Assembly (NCBI RefSeq): GCF_014839805.1 | Contig: NC_051142.1 | Location: 14,850,589-14,914,588 of the forward strand | Direction of reading: 5' to 3' | DNA: 64,000 nt | DNA from: Manduca sexta | Lineage: Eukaryota > Arthropoda > Insecta > Lepidoptera > Sphingidae | Shown: one piece after another, positions 12,969 to 23,783 of the stretch | Layout of the letters: each line of letters begins with the position of its first letter | Position numbering within the stretch: position 1 is the first letter of the stretch | Program-made: the position numbers and the translations under genes | Notes under the pieces: model-generated | Told to the model about the DNA's origin: nothing | The model's database searches: none | Seen by the model: only the letters and a program-made list of their open reading frames with translations

Positions 12969-13253
12969 CTAGCAGTGCCCACGGCTGAGTCCGCGTGGAA
13001 ATTAGTATGCCACAAAGGTTTTCCCGCGTAAATCCCAACCCACGAGATTTTTTACAAGTTCGCGACCTCTTCAACAGTAATCGTTATATTTCATTCAATT
13101 TACATGAAACTGTAATGTACTATTAACCTGAACATTCCTCAAGAATTGCACTATCTTTTAGTAAAAACCGTACAAAAATTCGGTCAATAGATTTTGAGAA
13201 AATCGATCACATACAGACAGCTTTTGGGGACTTTGTTTTGTAATATGTATTGA
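12969..13253 (-). mobile_element. Non-autonomous Helitron, 285 bp
   Basis: On the minus strand the element begins TCAATACATATTAC, carries the conserved 5' block around 'caaagtccccaaaagctgtc', and ends in CTAG after a GC-rich stem region. The host bases are A on the left (12968) and T on the right (13254), the AT target typical of Helitrons. It has no coding capacity, so it must have moved using a partner's Rep-helicase. Confidence 0.8.
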
Positions 13254-14244
13254 TGGTTTAATTGGGGATTTGACGCGATCGTGTTTAGCCAGATTTTCTT
13301 CACTAGTTCGGCGTTTCGTTTCATGCCGTCATCGTCTCCAGATGGTACGCCAGATGTTTATATTAGTTATACTTTTAATATATTGTGTTTTATATTGCCG
13401 AATGTCCGTTTTGTTTATGTACGAATTATTAAGTAGAGGTAATATTCTATGATATAACTTATTTTCTCATTTTGTAAGTGCAGTCACGGGACCATTGCTT
13501 AGACCACTAAGCAAGATTGAGCGCATCCTTTCAAAATGGTCATTAGGGTAAGGAATGCCTTTTAGAAATTCCAACCTCGAGCAAGTCACCAGCGTTTCTT
13601 CTCAGAAGACTAATCTTTAAAGTCCATCAGTGAAATCGAATCACGTCCTACATAGTTATGTGTATGTTTGAACATACTTTTACTAGTTAGTAAAAGTATG
13701 TTCAAAAAAGTAAAAGTAATATGATAGATAAGGTAATTAAATTTAAATTTAATATTTTTTACTATCTCTAAATTTTATTCATTAAACGTCAATTTATTAG
13801 CCTCAACATTATTGAATTTCAAAGTAAACCCCAACAAATTCTCTCGAAATTAAACGCTGTTACTAAATTCTATTCAATTTGAATTGAACGTTGTATATTT
13901 TTGCATGAATTTGCAATAAATCAGCTGTTTTTTTTTTATTTTAAACTTTGCGAACCCGTGTTAGTTGTGAAATTCGTTATGCTCAGAATAAATTTTATAT
14001 ATTTCGTCTATTTTAATTTACGCCCATAAGTCGGCGATCGAAGTGCAAGCAGTGTTACTGTGAAAGCCAAACCCAATATAGTCAATGTGTAAATATCAGC
14101 AATGTTCACCTATCGGATGATAGATCAATAATTGCTGAGAGAACAGTACCAAGTTTTATCTATACACTACTGAATTATAACGGCTACCGTGTGATAAATA
14201 TTATTATCATTCTCATTAGTTTTAACATTTCTATAAAAAATGTT
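13254..14244. other. Mostly featureless; contains a perfect hairpin
   Basis: A 60-codon frame at 13270 looks like chance. The only structure seen is the inverted repeat at 13667-13706. Confidence 0.5.
13667..13706. repeat. Perfect 19-bp inverted repeat, 2-bp centre
   Basis: TTTGAACATACTTTTACTA (13667-13685) is followed by GT and then the exact reverse complement (13688-13706). A 40-bp near-palindrome without any mismatch in decaying DNA suggests recent origin or selection. No tail or target duplication is visible. Confidence 0.9.
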
Positions 14245-14455
14245 TGCTGGTGATAGGATGTATTTTTTATCCGTCCAGATAGCGATACCATACACAAGGT
14301 GTTAAAACCTGCCATAGAGGCTCACGTAAGTTTGACGCGTTTTGGAATCAGCCTGTCTGTATCTGGTTCCAACAGGCCGGCATAATTGTGTCGACTGCCG
14401 AGGGGTAATCGTCTCTCTCTGAGACCTCAGCGCAATAGATGTACCCGTGCCACGT
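14245..14455 (+). mobile_element. Family P poly(A)-type retroelement copy, 3' part rearranged
   Basis: Begins with 'ggtgataggatgtattttttatccg', continues through 'acaaggtgttaaaacc' and 'ggccggcataattgtgtcg', and then departs from the family after 'taatcgtctctc'. The poly(A) end is missing. Non-coding. Confidence 0.7.
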
Positions 14456-15480
14456 ACCCTTTACAACTACCGACGCAGACATCTTCTAAAACAATTTCCA
14501 CATGTAACCAACTTTTTATAAATTCTTGTTAGACAATGAGATATTCTCAATAATCTTTTCTGTTGCCAATTGTATGACATTGTTTACGATAGTGTTATAT
14601 AGACAAATTGTTTAGTATATAATCGTTACTCATTGATTTAATATTTTTAGTACTTTATAATTTCACCTTGTACTTCCTCGTTAGTATATTTTCCATTATA
14701 ATTCAATATGTTGTTAATGTAAATGCTGTGTTCACCTATTAGTAGCACACATATCAAAAACTCTGCCGTGCCAAGCTCAAAAGCGGTATCTCAAAAAAAA
14801 TCAAAATCTTGATTTTTATGTCGTCGGATAGCTTAAAGAAATACGCATCCGATGAACTCACCTAAATACCGGTATCTTGTTTAGAACTTGCTAAAAGCAA
14901 CCTTAAAAGAGTTTCTCTATCTCAATATTACATACAAAACTATACAAAACTTCGATTATCTCGAAATAAGGTTTCCCTGACATACTGCGTTTTTGCTTAT
15001 CACGGCAGTACTGTAACCTTATTGCTTTTTTTGTATTGAATGATGTAATAATATGTAGTGCTGTCGGTTTACCTTATAACAAATAAATATATATATTTTC
15101 CATATAACAGTTCGTAGGTTATATCTCCTTAACTCATACATAAAAAACACATACCTGAGTACCTGTACCTGATACCTGTTAAAATATAGACTACCATTAA
15201 ATTGCCAGGTATAATGAAAGGCGAGGTCTAGATTGTGTCTGGAAGAAATATGGGGGAACTATTTTATTCATAACACCCAAGCTTGGCTCCGCATTTGGTA
15301 TTCAAAATGAAGGTCGTGTACCAGGGTGCCTATGCTGAAAATCGAAATAAAACGACACAGTTCGAAAAGAAGTAGTAGTAATATGGAATAGCTAATACTT
15401 TTAAAGCCAATTACTACCATTTAACCATAAGGGTTTCTAATACGTGTGTATCTAATTAAATTAAATGTTTTATTATTTTA
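14456..15480. other. Featureless stretch
   Basis: AT-rich. A ~45-bp segment at 15318-15362 resembles the reverse complement of 17240-17290 (both hold 'ttcgattttc.gcatag'), a trace of a dispersed repeat. No coding evidence. Confidence 0.45.
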
Positions 15481-15735
15481 TGACTGCTTCAGTAGCGTAG
15501 TTGTATTACGGCACGACTGTAGTGTTGAAGTCTCGGGTTTGATTCCGAGTCGCGCAAAGTGATGTTGGGTTCATCAACTCAGTAACAATTCGAAGTCCGG
15601 AATTTGTGGCTGATATGGTGATAGGCTTGCCCCCGATTGAAGTATGTAATGGAATACATACGGCGGAATACTGGGTACACCAGTTACGTTTCTACTTACC
15701 CCTTCGAGGACGAAGGACTTGAATGTTTTTTATCT
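15481..15735 (+). mobile_element. SINE2 copy, diverged
   Basis: Sense orientation. The tRNA-like head 'gcttcagtagcgtagttgta' is followed by a pol III box B-like GGTTTGATTCC, then 'gtcgcgcaaagtgat', the middle region and the family end 'taccccttcgaggacgaagg'. SINE2 is my label; other copies are at 19185, 29690, 30839, 47447 and 61648. A possible 'aatgtttt'-type target duplication flanks it but is imperfect. Confidence 0.7.
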
Positions 15736-15796
15736 TTTATTATTTCACGTCTATTCCGCCGCTTCACTTCCACTGCGACTACTGAAATAAACTATA

Positions 15797-16120
15797 ATGA
15801 TATAATAATATCAGCCCTGTATTATATACTGTCCCACTGTTGGGCACGGGCCTCCTCTATTACTGAGAGGGATTAGGCCTTAGTCCACCACGCTGGCCTA
15901 GTGCGGATTAGTAGACTCCACACACCCTTGAAATACCTATAGAGAACTCCTCAGGCATGCAGGTTTCCTCACGATGTTTTCCTTCACCGTTAAAGCAAGC
16001 GATAATTCACAAAAAAAACACATAATTTTAGAAAAGTCAGAGGTGCTCTTGGGATATGAACCTGCGGACATTCCTCTCGGCAGTCCGTTGCACAACCAAC
16101 TTGGCTATCGCCGCTTAACT
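15797..16120 (-). mobile_element. SINE1, full length, with 15-bp target-site duplication
   Basis: On the minus strand it starts with AGCGGCGATAGCC, has pol III box A TAGCCAAGTTGG (reverse complement at 16097-16108) and a box B-like GGTTCATATC (16053-16062), and ends in the family tail 'cagggctgatattatta'. CTGAAATAAACTATA flanks both sides exactly (15782-15796 and 16121-16135). Non-coding; mobilised by a LINE. SINE1 is my label for this tRNA-derived family. Confidence 0.88.
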
Positions 16121-16235
16121 CTGAAATAAACTATATTTAACCTTAAATTAAACTAAGTAAGGACAAAGTTAAAGATTTAGCATTACAAATTGTAGTAATT
16201 GAAATTATGATACGATGACAAAATTTTATTACTAA

Positions 16236-16802
16236 CTAGCTTTTGCCCGCGGCTCCGCCCGCGTTTTAAAGTTTTTCAGGCTAAAGTTTTCCGATATAAA
16301 AGTGGTAGTTTCCCGGGAGCCCGATGTTCTTCCCAGGGTCTAAAACTGTCTCCATACCAAATTTCATCTTAATACGTTAGGTAGTTTTTGAGTTTAACAC
16401 GTTCAGGCAGACAGATGCAGTGGGGGACTTTTGTTTTATAATATATTTTTTAGAACTTTTTTAAGAGGAACAATCCCGTCATACATCATTGTTGCATAAC
16501 TTTAAACTTTTGTTGAGTTTCAGAACGCGATATTAGATCCTCCAACGCGCACGCGAATTTGAACTTTATGCAGCGGTAATAAATTACAAATTGACTCTCC
16601 ATTTTATTTAGAAAACGTTTGTATGGGAAATAGAAAAATGCTGTTTTGAGGATTTTCCCGGCAATTATTCGAATTTTTCTCACCTTTTAAACCTTCCCTA
16701 GACCTCCACGAATAATTCAAGACCAAGATAAGATAAATCCGTTCAGCCGTTCTAGAGTTTTAGCGAGACTAACGAACAGCAATTCATTTTTATATATATA
16801 GA
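16236..16802 (-). mobile_element. Non-autonomous Helitron, 567 bp
   Basis: The minus-strand 5' end is TCTATATATATAAAAATGAA, and the 3' end is a GC-rich stem (palindromic 'gcgggcggagccgcgggc') followed by 'aaaagCTAG'. Host bases are A (16235) and T (16803). Its 3' ~265 bp match the Helitron at 49400-50397, while its 5' part does not. Frames inside are chance. Confidence 0.88.
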
Positions 16803-16845
16803 TATGACTGATACTACTCCATGAATATTGGATTTTTATATATAA

Positions 16846-17120
16846 CTAGCGTTTGCTCGCAGCTTCGCCCGCGTGAAGTAGTTGTCCGGGATAATTTTGT
16901 TTCCGACTTACTTGATATATATCGTTATATGATTATGATCTGATTACACAAAATCATTATAAATTGGTAGCCTTTATGTTATTCTGATGTATAACCAATA
17001 AAGCATGTAAACCGTTGTAAAGTTTTATCCAAATCCGTTCAGTAATTTTTTCGTGAAAGAGGAACAAACATACATCCATACATCCATCCTCACAAACTTT
17101 CGCATTTGATATTAGTAGGA
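16846..17120 (-). mobile_element. Non-autonomous Helitron, 275 bp
   Basis: The minus-strand 5' end TCCTACTAATATC continues into 'aaatgcgaaagtttgtgagg', a well-known lepidopteran Helitron start. The 3' end has a 'gcgggcgaagctgcgagc' stem and then 'aaacgCTAG'. Host bases are A (16845) and T (17121). It lies only 43 bp from the preceding Helitron. No protein is encoded. Confidence 0.88.
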
Positions 17121-17884
17121 TATTCTTACAATTATTATTTCTCTTTATCAACATCTTTATTGAAAACATTATTGTGATGGCTTTTGCATACCTCATTATA
17201 GGTACTTTATTCCATATCTCATTATAAATTCTTGTGCATACCTGAACTGTGTTGTCTCGTTTCGATTTTCGGCATAGCCACTCAGCTTCCCGTTTATTAA
17301 GGCGACATTAACACCGATACGCGATAAAACAGCGACAAAATTTCAAATGCCATCATTAACGGATTTTTTCTTTTCTCCTTTATTTATTCTTGCTAATTGC
17401 TTTTTTATGGGCCGTAGAATGTGCGGTTTTTGTAATTGTCATAAAATTTGTGGCGGTTTTTAAGTGTTAAGTCCTTGTTTTGTATAATTTTACACGAGAA
17501 TATTAAGAGTGTACTTCCTTATCTATAATTTCCTGGCCAAATTCATTGCGGTTACTGCATTTTTTTCTATTAAATATACAAACATCTTCAGAAACTTTTT
17601 CAGAATGATTCTTTGAAAGAAATAAAATAAATAAGAAATCCTGAAGGAAGAAATTGCGCGCAATAACTCGGTCATTGTATAAACGTCTCGAAACTCATTT
17701 GTAATTATAATGTATGAAAAGTTAAAGTTATTCGTTTATATTCAATCTCGTTAAACGGCCTGTTGTATATTTATTGCAAGTATAAGAGCTTTAATATTTC
17801 TTTTTATTTTGAGTGTTATCTTTTTAAATTGTTATGTGTTATTTCAAAATATTAATGCATACAAAAATATTTTAAAAATTAATC
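17121..17884. other. Featureless AT-rich stretch
   Basis: Nothing recognised except the short repeat match at 17240-17290 to the reverse complement of 15318-15362. Confidence 0.45.
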
Positions 17885-18290
17885 ATACACCGACGGCGAA
17901 TCTCAAGACCCAAGCCACCGCTGGTTAGGAATTCGAAGTGCGGGACTTCCTCACAATAGGTGCCGTGTCTAGCAGTACTACGTTCTACATCTCGTTTTAG
18001 ACCCAACGGCCAATTGAGAGATTCTGAAGATATTGGTCGAAGCTCTTTGGTATCAATACATGGATAGAAAGGACAATCGAGATAATAATTGAAGAGTCCA
18101 CATCCCACGTGCAACCTCATGAGCCAAGTGTAGGTCTTTAGACATTTTGTTGTTTGAGGCCTTAACAAGGTTATCGTCATGCGGAATGGTCATGTCAACT
18201 GTTGCACAGCATGACAATCGATCTACTATCACAATATCGATTTAAGTAGAGCATTGCATGATCATTCTCGAGAACTGGTTGTGGCATGGC
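17885..18290 (-). pseudogene. LINE 3' end: decayed reverse-transcriptase C-terminus
   Basis: Read on the minus strand, one frame gives TVDMTIPHDDNLVKA and then NKMSKDLHLAHEV. After frame breaks, nucleotide-level similarity continues through the stretch that in intact elements encodes a 'STIIVPIVVS...GLIAKSLDQHL' type ending. The part after the coding end, near 17920 ('aaccagcggtggcttgggt'), also resembles the family's 3' UTR. This is the C-terminal tail of a non-LTR retrotransposon polyprotein downstream of the RT domain. Several frameshifts and stops make it dead. The identification rests on remembered family similarity; the exact clade is not certain. Confidence 0.6.
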
Positions 18291-19184
18291 AATATAACAC
18301 TTCGAGGGTCACAAATCCATACCAATTAGAGTATTAAATCTTAGTATCATGTATACTTCTGTATGTATGTTTCTTGTATGCCAGTATTTTTGGACTGATA
18401 AACCTACAACTCCTTTTTAAAATTTTATTAGTATGCATCAGATTGAATTCTCTTTGTGTTCAAGTTTAATCATTATGAAATTTTACATCAAACGTTACGG
18501 CGAGATAAGTACAGGGTATGCACTATGCAGTATTTTTAATCATTACTTATTGTTGTCATTATTACTCCTTATAGAGTAGTTGTTTATTATGAAGCAAGTC
18601 GACTGCTTGCCTAATTTTTCACTTACTTATAATATAAAAATCAAAATCTTAATCTAAAGTATTCTTTTAAAAATAATCTTCATACATTTCATTAACAAAG
18701 AATTCCTCGCAAAAGAAATAAATAGAGGAAAGTTTGTAAAAACATAGACGTTAAGACAGAAAGAGGAAAAATAAAAAGCAATTTGTTCTTGTAATTGTTA
18801 ATCAACAGTTAAAAATATGAACAGCGCAATGAAGTAAACAAACAAACTGTATATTTAGGAATTAATTTGAATTATTTTGATTCTAGATTATTACGATACT
18901 AAAATTAATGTACAAACTTTCATGTTTGATAATATAAGAACACTCAATAGCTCCAATCCTGGCTTTTCAGATATCAGCATTGCGTTGTAAATATGAATAT
19001 GAAGGAGTTTTATGGTAAGTAAGATTCTCGGAGTTCCAAACACCCCCTCCCTTCCCTGTTCCCATTCTTTCCATTAAAGCTATCATTCTTTTTATTCTAT
19101 ATGTTTGGTGCAGTAGAAATGGCATCAGCTCATTCATTTATTTTCCGTCTTAAAGCTGATACAAAAAAATAAAAATAAAAAAAT
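18291..19184. other. Featureless stretch
   Basis: AT-rich, with no recognised gene, RNA or repeat. Confidence 0.5.
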
Positions 19185-19376
19185 AAGAGTAGACAGAGGC
19201 GCAACTATTGCACCCACTTTTCGTCGTGTGTATACCGGCCCATGGTATGATAAACGGACACGCTCCAAGCTCCTGACTGATACGAAGAAGAAAAATAAAA
19301 TATAACTTATCTGACCAGGTATTCGAACCCGAGACCTCAGAGCGGAATGCGTACCGCGCACACAGTGACGCAATAC
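19185..19376 (-). mobile_element. SINE2 copy
   Basis: On the minus strand the tRNA-like head 'gcgtcactgtgtgcgcggtacgc' is followed by 'tctgaggtctcgggttcgaa' with box B-like GGTTCGAATAC, then the family middle ('tatcatacc', 'cgaaaagtgggtgc'). 'AATAAGA' flanks both ends, a weak 7-bp target duplication. Non-coding. Confidence 0.7.
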
Positions 19377-19794
19377 GAATAAGACAATAGAAAAAAGTTT
19401 GATATTTTATTTTTAGTTTTCTAAATTTCTACATTCCTATAAAGGATATATCCACGGGAAACCTTTTCAATCGTTCATTATACCATCACAATGGACACAA
19501 TAAACCAATTGACATCGCCGTTGTGATAGATCAAATCCATCTATCGAATCGCAATGGCTTAATTGCTTTCCAGAGTCTATGACGAGTTAATTGGTTCGGA
19601 AGCCTTACAGATATTTCAAAGGATATGAGTGCGTTATTTAGAATGACAGTATGTGAGTTATTGAGAGTGCGAATAAACAATCTTTTTCTTTCCTGCCAGC
19701 CCGAGCTGGCTTCTTTGTTTACTTTATAGTTTTTCATTTATTTTATATACAATATAAAATGAGTTATATAAGAGACTTTATTTAATTAAATATT

Positions 19795-19880
19795 CTCATG
19801 TACCTTGACTTATCATAAGTGCGACTATGTTCGCCTACGTGATGAATAAAGCATTTTATTTTTTATTTATTTTATTTTAA
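19795..19880 (+). mobile_element. Retroelement 3' tail with (TTTTA)n-like end
   Basis: 'cttgacttatcataagtgcg', 'actatgttcgcctacgtgat', 'gaataaagcattttatt' and then TTTAT-type repeats. The AATAAA-like signal and AT-rich simple tail suggest a non-LTR retrotransposon 3' end. A diverged partner lies at 9230-9320 in reverse. Confidence 0.55.
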
Positions 19881-20589
19881 CACTCAGCCCGATATTTACA
19901 TGGTAGGTCGTCCTATTCTTGCTAAGAATATAATGTCAATAATAATAATCTTTGGATGTTTGTTAGAAATATATAGAAAACTGCTAAATGAATTTGGGTG
20001 AAATTTTGCACATGAATAGATAGTTAAAAATTTTCAAAAAAATTTCACTTATGTCAATTAGCCTTTCAACCTCTTAAAAAGGTCTAACAAATCTATATAT
20101 ATATATAAAACAAAGACGGGTTTGTTACAACACTTATAACTCGAGATCTGCTGAACCAATTTTCATGGTTATTGATTCGTTGGATTTGTCTCCGCCCCGA
20201 ATAGCAGAATACATCTTAAAAACAATGAAAACTCGATATGTGTAATAATACTTAATCATTTCAATAAATGCTCATTTTTGTTTATTACATGTCAAACATT
20301 TGTTGTCCAATCCTGTCAAATACTGTAACAACTATTCATGTGTGCGTTCAGAAAATTATTTCCATCTCGAATAGAAGTGTATAGACAAATCGAGAAAAAT
20401 CTAAAATAGCTCGGAATAATACCTAAGATTTACTCTACAGGTTAACAAAAGTGTAAATATCTTTTTATAGGTTGTCTATGATTTTTCTTGATAAGCTATT
20501 GTCTATGTCTCGAAAGTTCAGGCACTGTTATTATATTTGGTGATATGTGGTTTTGTGCGAGTGCATATTCAGTATTACTATTAATAACA

Positions 20590-21385
20590 ATGCCGCGTCC
20601 TAGAAGATCTAATCTTACCCAGCGGAGCCGTAATGCAATTAAGCAACGGAATATCGCGAGTCAATTATCTGATGAAGAACGAGAAATTGCACGAAAAGAG
20701 CGCCGCGTTAGTATGGAGCAAAGAAGGGCCTTAATTCGTGCTTCTCAAACACAAGAGCAAAGAGAGGCAGCCCGTGAAACGGCTGGGTTAGAAACGAGAA
20801 ATTGTCGAGCTTATCGTTCAGATGAACAGAGGAATAATCTTGAAAGTGCAAGAAGAAATGGTTCAAGTATTGATTTGAATCGAGCAGCGTTTCTATATGA
20901 TTGCACCATCGACTACAGCTTGCATCATTTAGTTTGCATTGGTCCAATGGACGTTGTTTGCCAGCATTGTGGCGCATTGAAGTTTGCTGGTGAAACACCT
21001 GGTTTGTGTTGCCTTAGTGGTAAAGTGAAATTGCCATTATTGCTCCCGCCACCAGAGCCATTGTTTTCCCTGCTTTATGGCGAAACACTAGAATCACGAC
21101 ATTTTCTAGCGAACACTCAAAAATACAATGTCTGTTTCCAAATGACTTCATTTGGGGCGGAAATAATCGAAGAACACGGATATAATCCAACATTTAAGGT
21201 AATTTACGTTAAAAACTTTATTTTCTATTATTGTAAAAAAAATCTGGAATGTAGTTTGTTAGATTTCTGTATTTGTCTCTAAAATAAAAATGGCATGTTA
21301 TTATTTGAAAATAAAAGTGTTTGTAAATCTAACTATAACTATGGCTTTGACTTCACAGATTCAAGGCCATCATCATCGTTCTTAA
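20590..21385 (+). pseudogene. Helitron Rep/helicase, N-terminal fragment, two exons
   Basis: In full Helitrons this protein carries the HUH-tyrosine Rep nuclease and a PIF1-like helicase. Only the region before the Rep domain remains. The ATG at 20590 was chosen because the basic 'MPRPRRSNLTQRSRN' start fits the family; the frame is open upstream to 20488 without similarity. Exon 1 (20590-21198, 203 residues) has an Arg/Gln/Glu-rich helical region (about residues 10-90), then CQHCGA (124-129), CC (140-141), GKVKLP (144-149) and MTSFGA (185-190), a pattern conserved before Helitron_like_N. After NPTFK a GT donor (21199) and an AG acceptor (21358) define a 160-bp intron. Splicing joins TFK to IQGHHHRS and then TAA (21383-21385), where intact proteins continue from 'FK(I/V)QG'. 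Rep and helicase are absent, so it cannot transpose itself. Confidence 0.82.
21199..21358 (+). other. Inferred intron in the Helitron gene fragment
   Basis: GTAATT donor and TTCACAG acceptor. The intron is AT-rich with in-frame stops, and removing it restores the conserved FK-(I/V)QG join. Not proved by transcript data. Confidence 0.6.
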
Positions 21386-21527
21386 TTCATCATAATAAAA
21401 TACTTTTATATTTCTATTATTTTGTATCATTGTATTATGTTCATCAAAGCCTAAATTAGTTCAGCTAAAAGGTAACACGACACTCATTGACTGTTAGGCG
21501 GTACGAAGTTCGCCGGGTCAGCTAGTA

Positions 21528-22027
21528 TATTATAAAACAACGAAGTCTCCGCCGCACCTGTCTGAACACGATAGACTCAAAAACTATCCAACGAATTTCA
21601 AAGAGATTTCGTATGGAAATAGTTTGAGACTCTGGGAATACTAGCTATACCGAGAAAAAATCAGCGCGTCTTTCTCCGGAAAACTTACTATGTCTTATCT
21701 CTCATATGTGAGAGTCCGTCTGGATAGGTACCACCACTATGTCTGTTTCTGCCACCAAGCAGCAGTGTATAGTCACTGTTGTGTTCCGATTTGAAGGACA
21801 ATGTGACCAGTGTAACTACTGGACATAAGAAGACTTAATATCGCATGTCTCAGGATGGCGAGCGCAGTGGAATACCAAACAATACTTTGTAATTCATGGT
21901 GTTGGATGATGTTTCTACTGTTTATGGGCGTATTGCTTACCATCAGGCGAACAGCAAGCTCGTCTCATCATACAAAGAAATAAAAAAAAAACCTGTTCAC
22001 GGTGGTGGAGCCGCGAGCAAAAGCTAG
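21528..22027 (+). mobile_element. Second Helitron, abutting the first and interrupted
   Basis: The 5' block 'tatattataaaacaacgaag...cctgtctgaacacgatagac' resembles the start of the Helitron at 12969 (minus) but lacks the terminal TC bases, because it begins directly after the first element. The 3' end 'ggagccgcgagcaaaagCTAG' (CTAG 22024-22027) is followed by T. About 290 bp in the middle belong to a nested poly(A) retroelement, so the original element was only ~210 bp. Confidence 0.7.
21700..21991 (+). mobile_element. Poly(A) retroelement, family Q, nested in a Helitron
   Basis: Starts near 'catatgtgagagtccgtctgg', continues through 'ggtaccacc', 'tctgccaccaagcagcagtg' and 'taactactggacataagaag', and ends 'caggcgaacagcaagctcgtc...' before a poly(A) tract (21975-21991). 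I know this sequence type as a very common lepidopteran LINE-3'-end or SINE-like repeat. Non-coding. Fragments of the same family lie at 22035, 39460 and 63653. Confidence 0.75.
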
Positions 22028-22034
22028 TAGCTAC

Positions 22035-22135
22035 TATAATCACTGGGCATTATGAGGCTTAACAAGATTGTTTCAGAATGACAAGCGCAAAGCGTTTCCA
22101 GTGCTTTATTATTCAAAGTTCTGGTTCGTATTACT
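22035..22135 (+). mobile_element. Family Q fragment
   Basis: Resembles the right-middle of family Q in 'ggcattatgaggcttaac' and 'cagaatgacaagcgcaaagcg'. Diverged; no poly(A) end. Confidence 0.5.
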
Positions 22136-23636
22136 TATAAATTCTGATTATATTAATGTGTAGGTGTGTGACGGTCACAACAAGCTTATCTTATATTTGT
22201 ATACACTAATAGTTTTTAATTACAAAACAAACAAAATAATGGGTTATGTAGAAGAGGTAAGATATTATAAACGTGCAGTTAAAATTTTTCTTTATGGAAA
22301 TCTGAAAGCTATGATCAGTTTAAATTTTTATAAATCCTGCTTAAAATTATGGACATAAGAGGTAACAAGTAACAAGGACTATGTTGATCACAATTGGCGT
22401 ATATCAATGAATACTAAATATTCGTATAAAGAGACGATTATTTAACGAATGACAATAAGACATAGTAAAAACTATTTAGTCGTATGAATGTATTAATAAA
22501 CGCTAGAAATATGAATTATGATTCAATGTACCTTTTGACCAAAATTTTCTTTGGATAATTTTATAACAGATATTATTCTTTATTTATATGGTAAATAGTT
22601 TTTAATGGCGACTGCGGATAATGCATATTTTAAATATTTGGTTATAAAAAAGTAGTGGTATATTTTCTTACAGGAAATGTAGAAACCAAATCAATATTTT
22701 AAAAATAGATTCCATGCTGTATTCTTTCGATACCAGAATACATTTTCCAATACAGCTATTTCAAACCCGAATTTCAAAAGTCTATCTCTTTGCACCTGGC
22801 ATTTGTGAAATTTTTCACGTTAAACGTACTTTTTCAGCCATAAAGGCTGAACACTTCTCAAATAAACAAAAAAAATGGACACTGAGGACGCTGGCGCAAA
22901 GTGGGGAATTGTGCATTTCTGCATTTTGAATTGTAATTTTGTTGGTAGTTATGAAAACTGATTTTATACAAATAATGAAGGAGTCTCATTTTTGCAATGG
23001 TAATGGACTGTTAACCATTGTTCTGAGTTTGATTGCTGACCGCAACTCATGGAGGTAGAATGATGCAAGTATTAGTAATCTGGAGAACGTTGTCGGTAGT
23101 ACATTTGATTATCTAAAAATATATTTGAAACCATTTAAATAATTTATAATGAACATACTATTGTTCGTTATCACGAAAGAAAAACAACTAAATAAAAAAA
23201 ATAGTGCAAGATCTTTTGCCAGGCACGTAATAGGCACTTTTGCCTAAAATTTTAAAAATCTTTTATAGCGTAGTAGATATTCATACGAAATGTAAGCTTA
23301 TATCATTTACTTCTTTAGAGGACAGTCTATCTTAGTTACGATAATTATTATGAAAGCAGTTCATGCACCTGATTGTAAGTACCCTTACCAATGGCAAAAG
23401 GTGAAATTTTTCGAAAAGGAACCCGACACAATATATACGTGCTACTATGCATAAATGCGTTCTGCAAATCTTTCTAATGGCAGCTAGATTCTACATGAAT
23501 TCTATATAAAAGGAAGCCGTTAAGAACCGGGTTATTTGGACTCTTCGTCACTGACCCTTACCCATATAAACTAGTTCATAGATTTTAAACATAGTACTCG
23601 CAGTGCCTCAACATTTCTGAAGGTAAACTATGAATT
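22136..23636. other. Featureless stretch
   Basis: Short frames at 22164 and 22714 are AT-driven and show no domain. No repeat or RNA gene recognised. Confidence 0.5.
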
Positions 23637-23639
23637 TGA

Positions 23640-23783
23640 TTCATCATCATCATCATCTCAGCCACAGGAAGTCCACTGCTGAACATAGGCCTCCCCTAAG
23701 GATCTCCACGTCTACCTGTTGGAAGCGGCCTGCATCCAGCGACTTCCTGCGACCTTAGCCAGGTCGTCCGTCCACCTTTGATT
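23640..23783 (-). pseudogene. LINE 3' end: reverse-transcriptase C-terminus with (GATGAT)n tail
   Basis: The minus strand reads WTDDLAKVAGSRWMQAASNR, an in-frame TAG (complement of 23712-23714), then TWRSLGEAYVQQWTSCG and a stop (complement of 23658-23660). It is followed by a GATGATGATGATGA simple-repeat tail. This is the classic C-terminal end of a non-LTR retrotransposon polyprotein of the RTE type, whose copies end in short simple repeats. The element is heavily 5'-truncated: endonuclease and RT core are gone. The single stop inside the otherwise intact tail shows decay after insertion. A second copy of the same ending is at 43919-44373. Confidence 0.8.

Larger units (their letters stand above)
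20092..21525 (+). mobile_element. Helitron, 1,434 bp, carrying a gene fragment
   Basis: Starts TCTATATATATATATAAAAC and continues with the conserved 'cgggtttgttac...ctgctgaaccaatttt' 5' block. It ends with a GGCG...CGCC stem (near 21497-21514), then 'gggtcagCTAG' at 21522-21525. Flanking bases are A (20091) and T (21526), a perfect Helitron insertion signature. It encodes only the extreme N-terminal part of a Helitron protein (20590-21385), so it is an internally deleted, non-autonomous derivative of an autonomous element. This is the best-defined large element in the window. Confidence 0.9.

Noticed and set aside
17872..18180. 102-codon minus-strand frame as a gene
   Set aside because: It lies across the decayed LINE tail in a frame other than the one matching the LINE protein, so it is a shadow.
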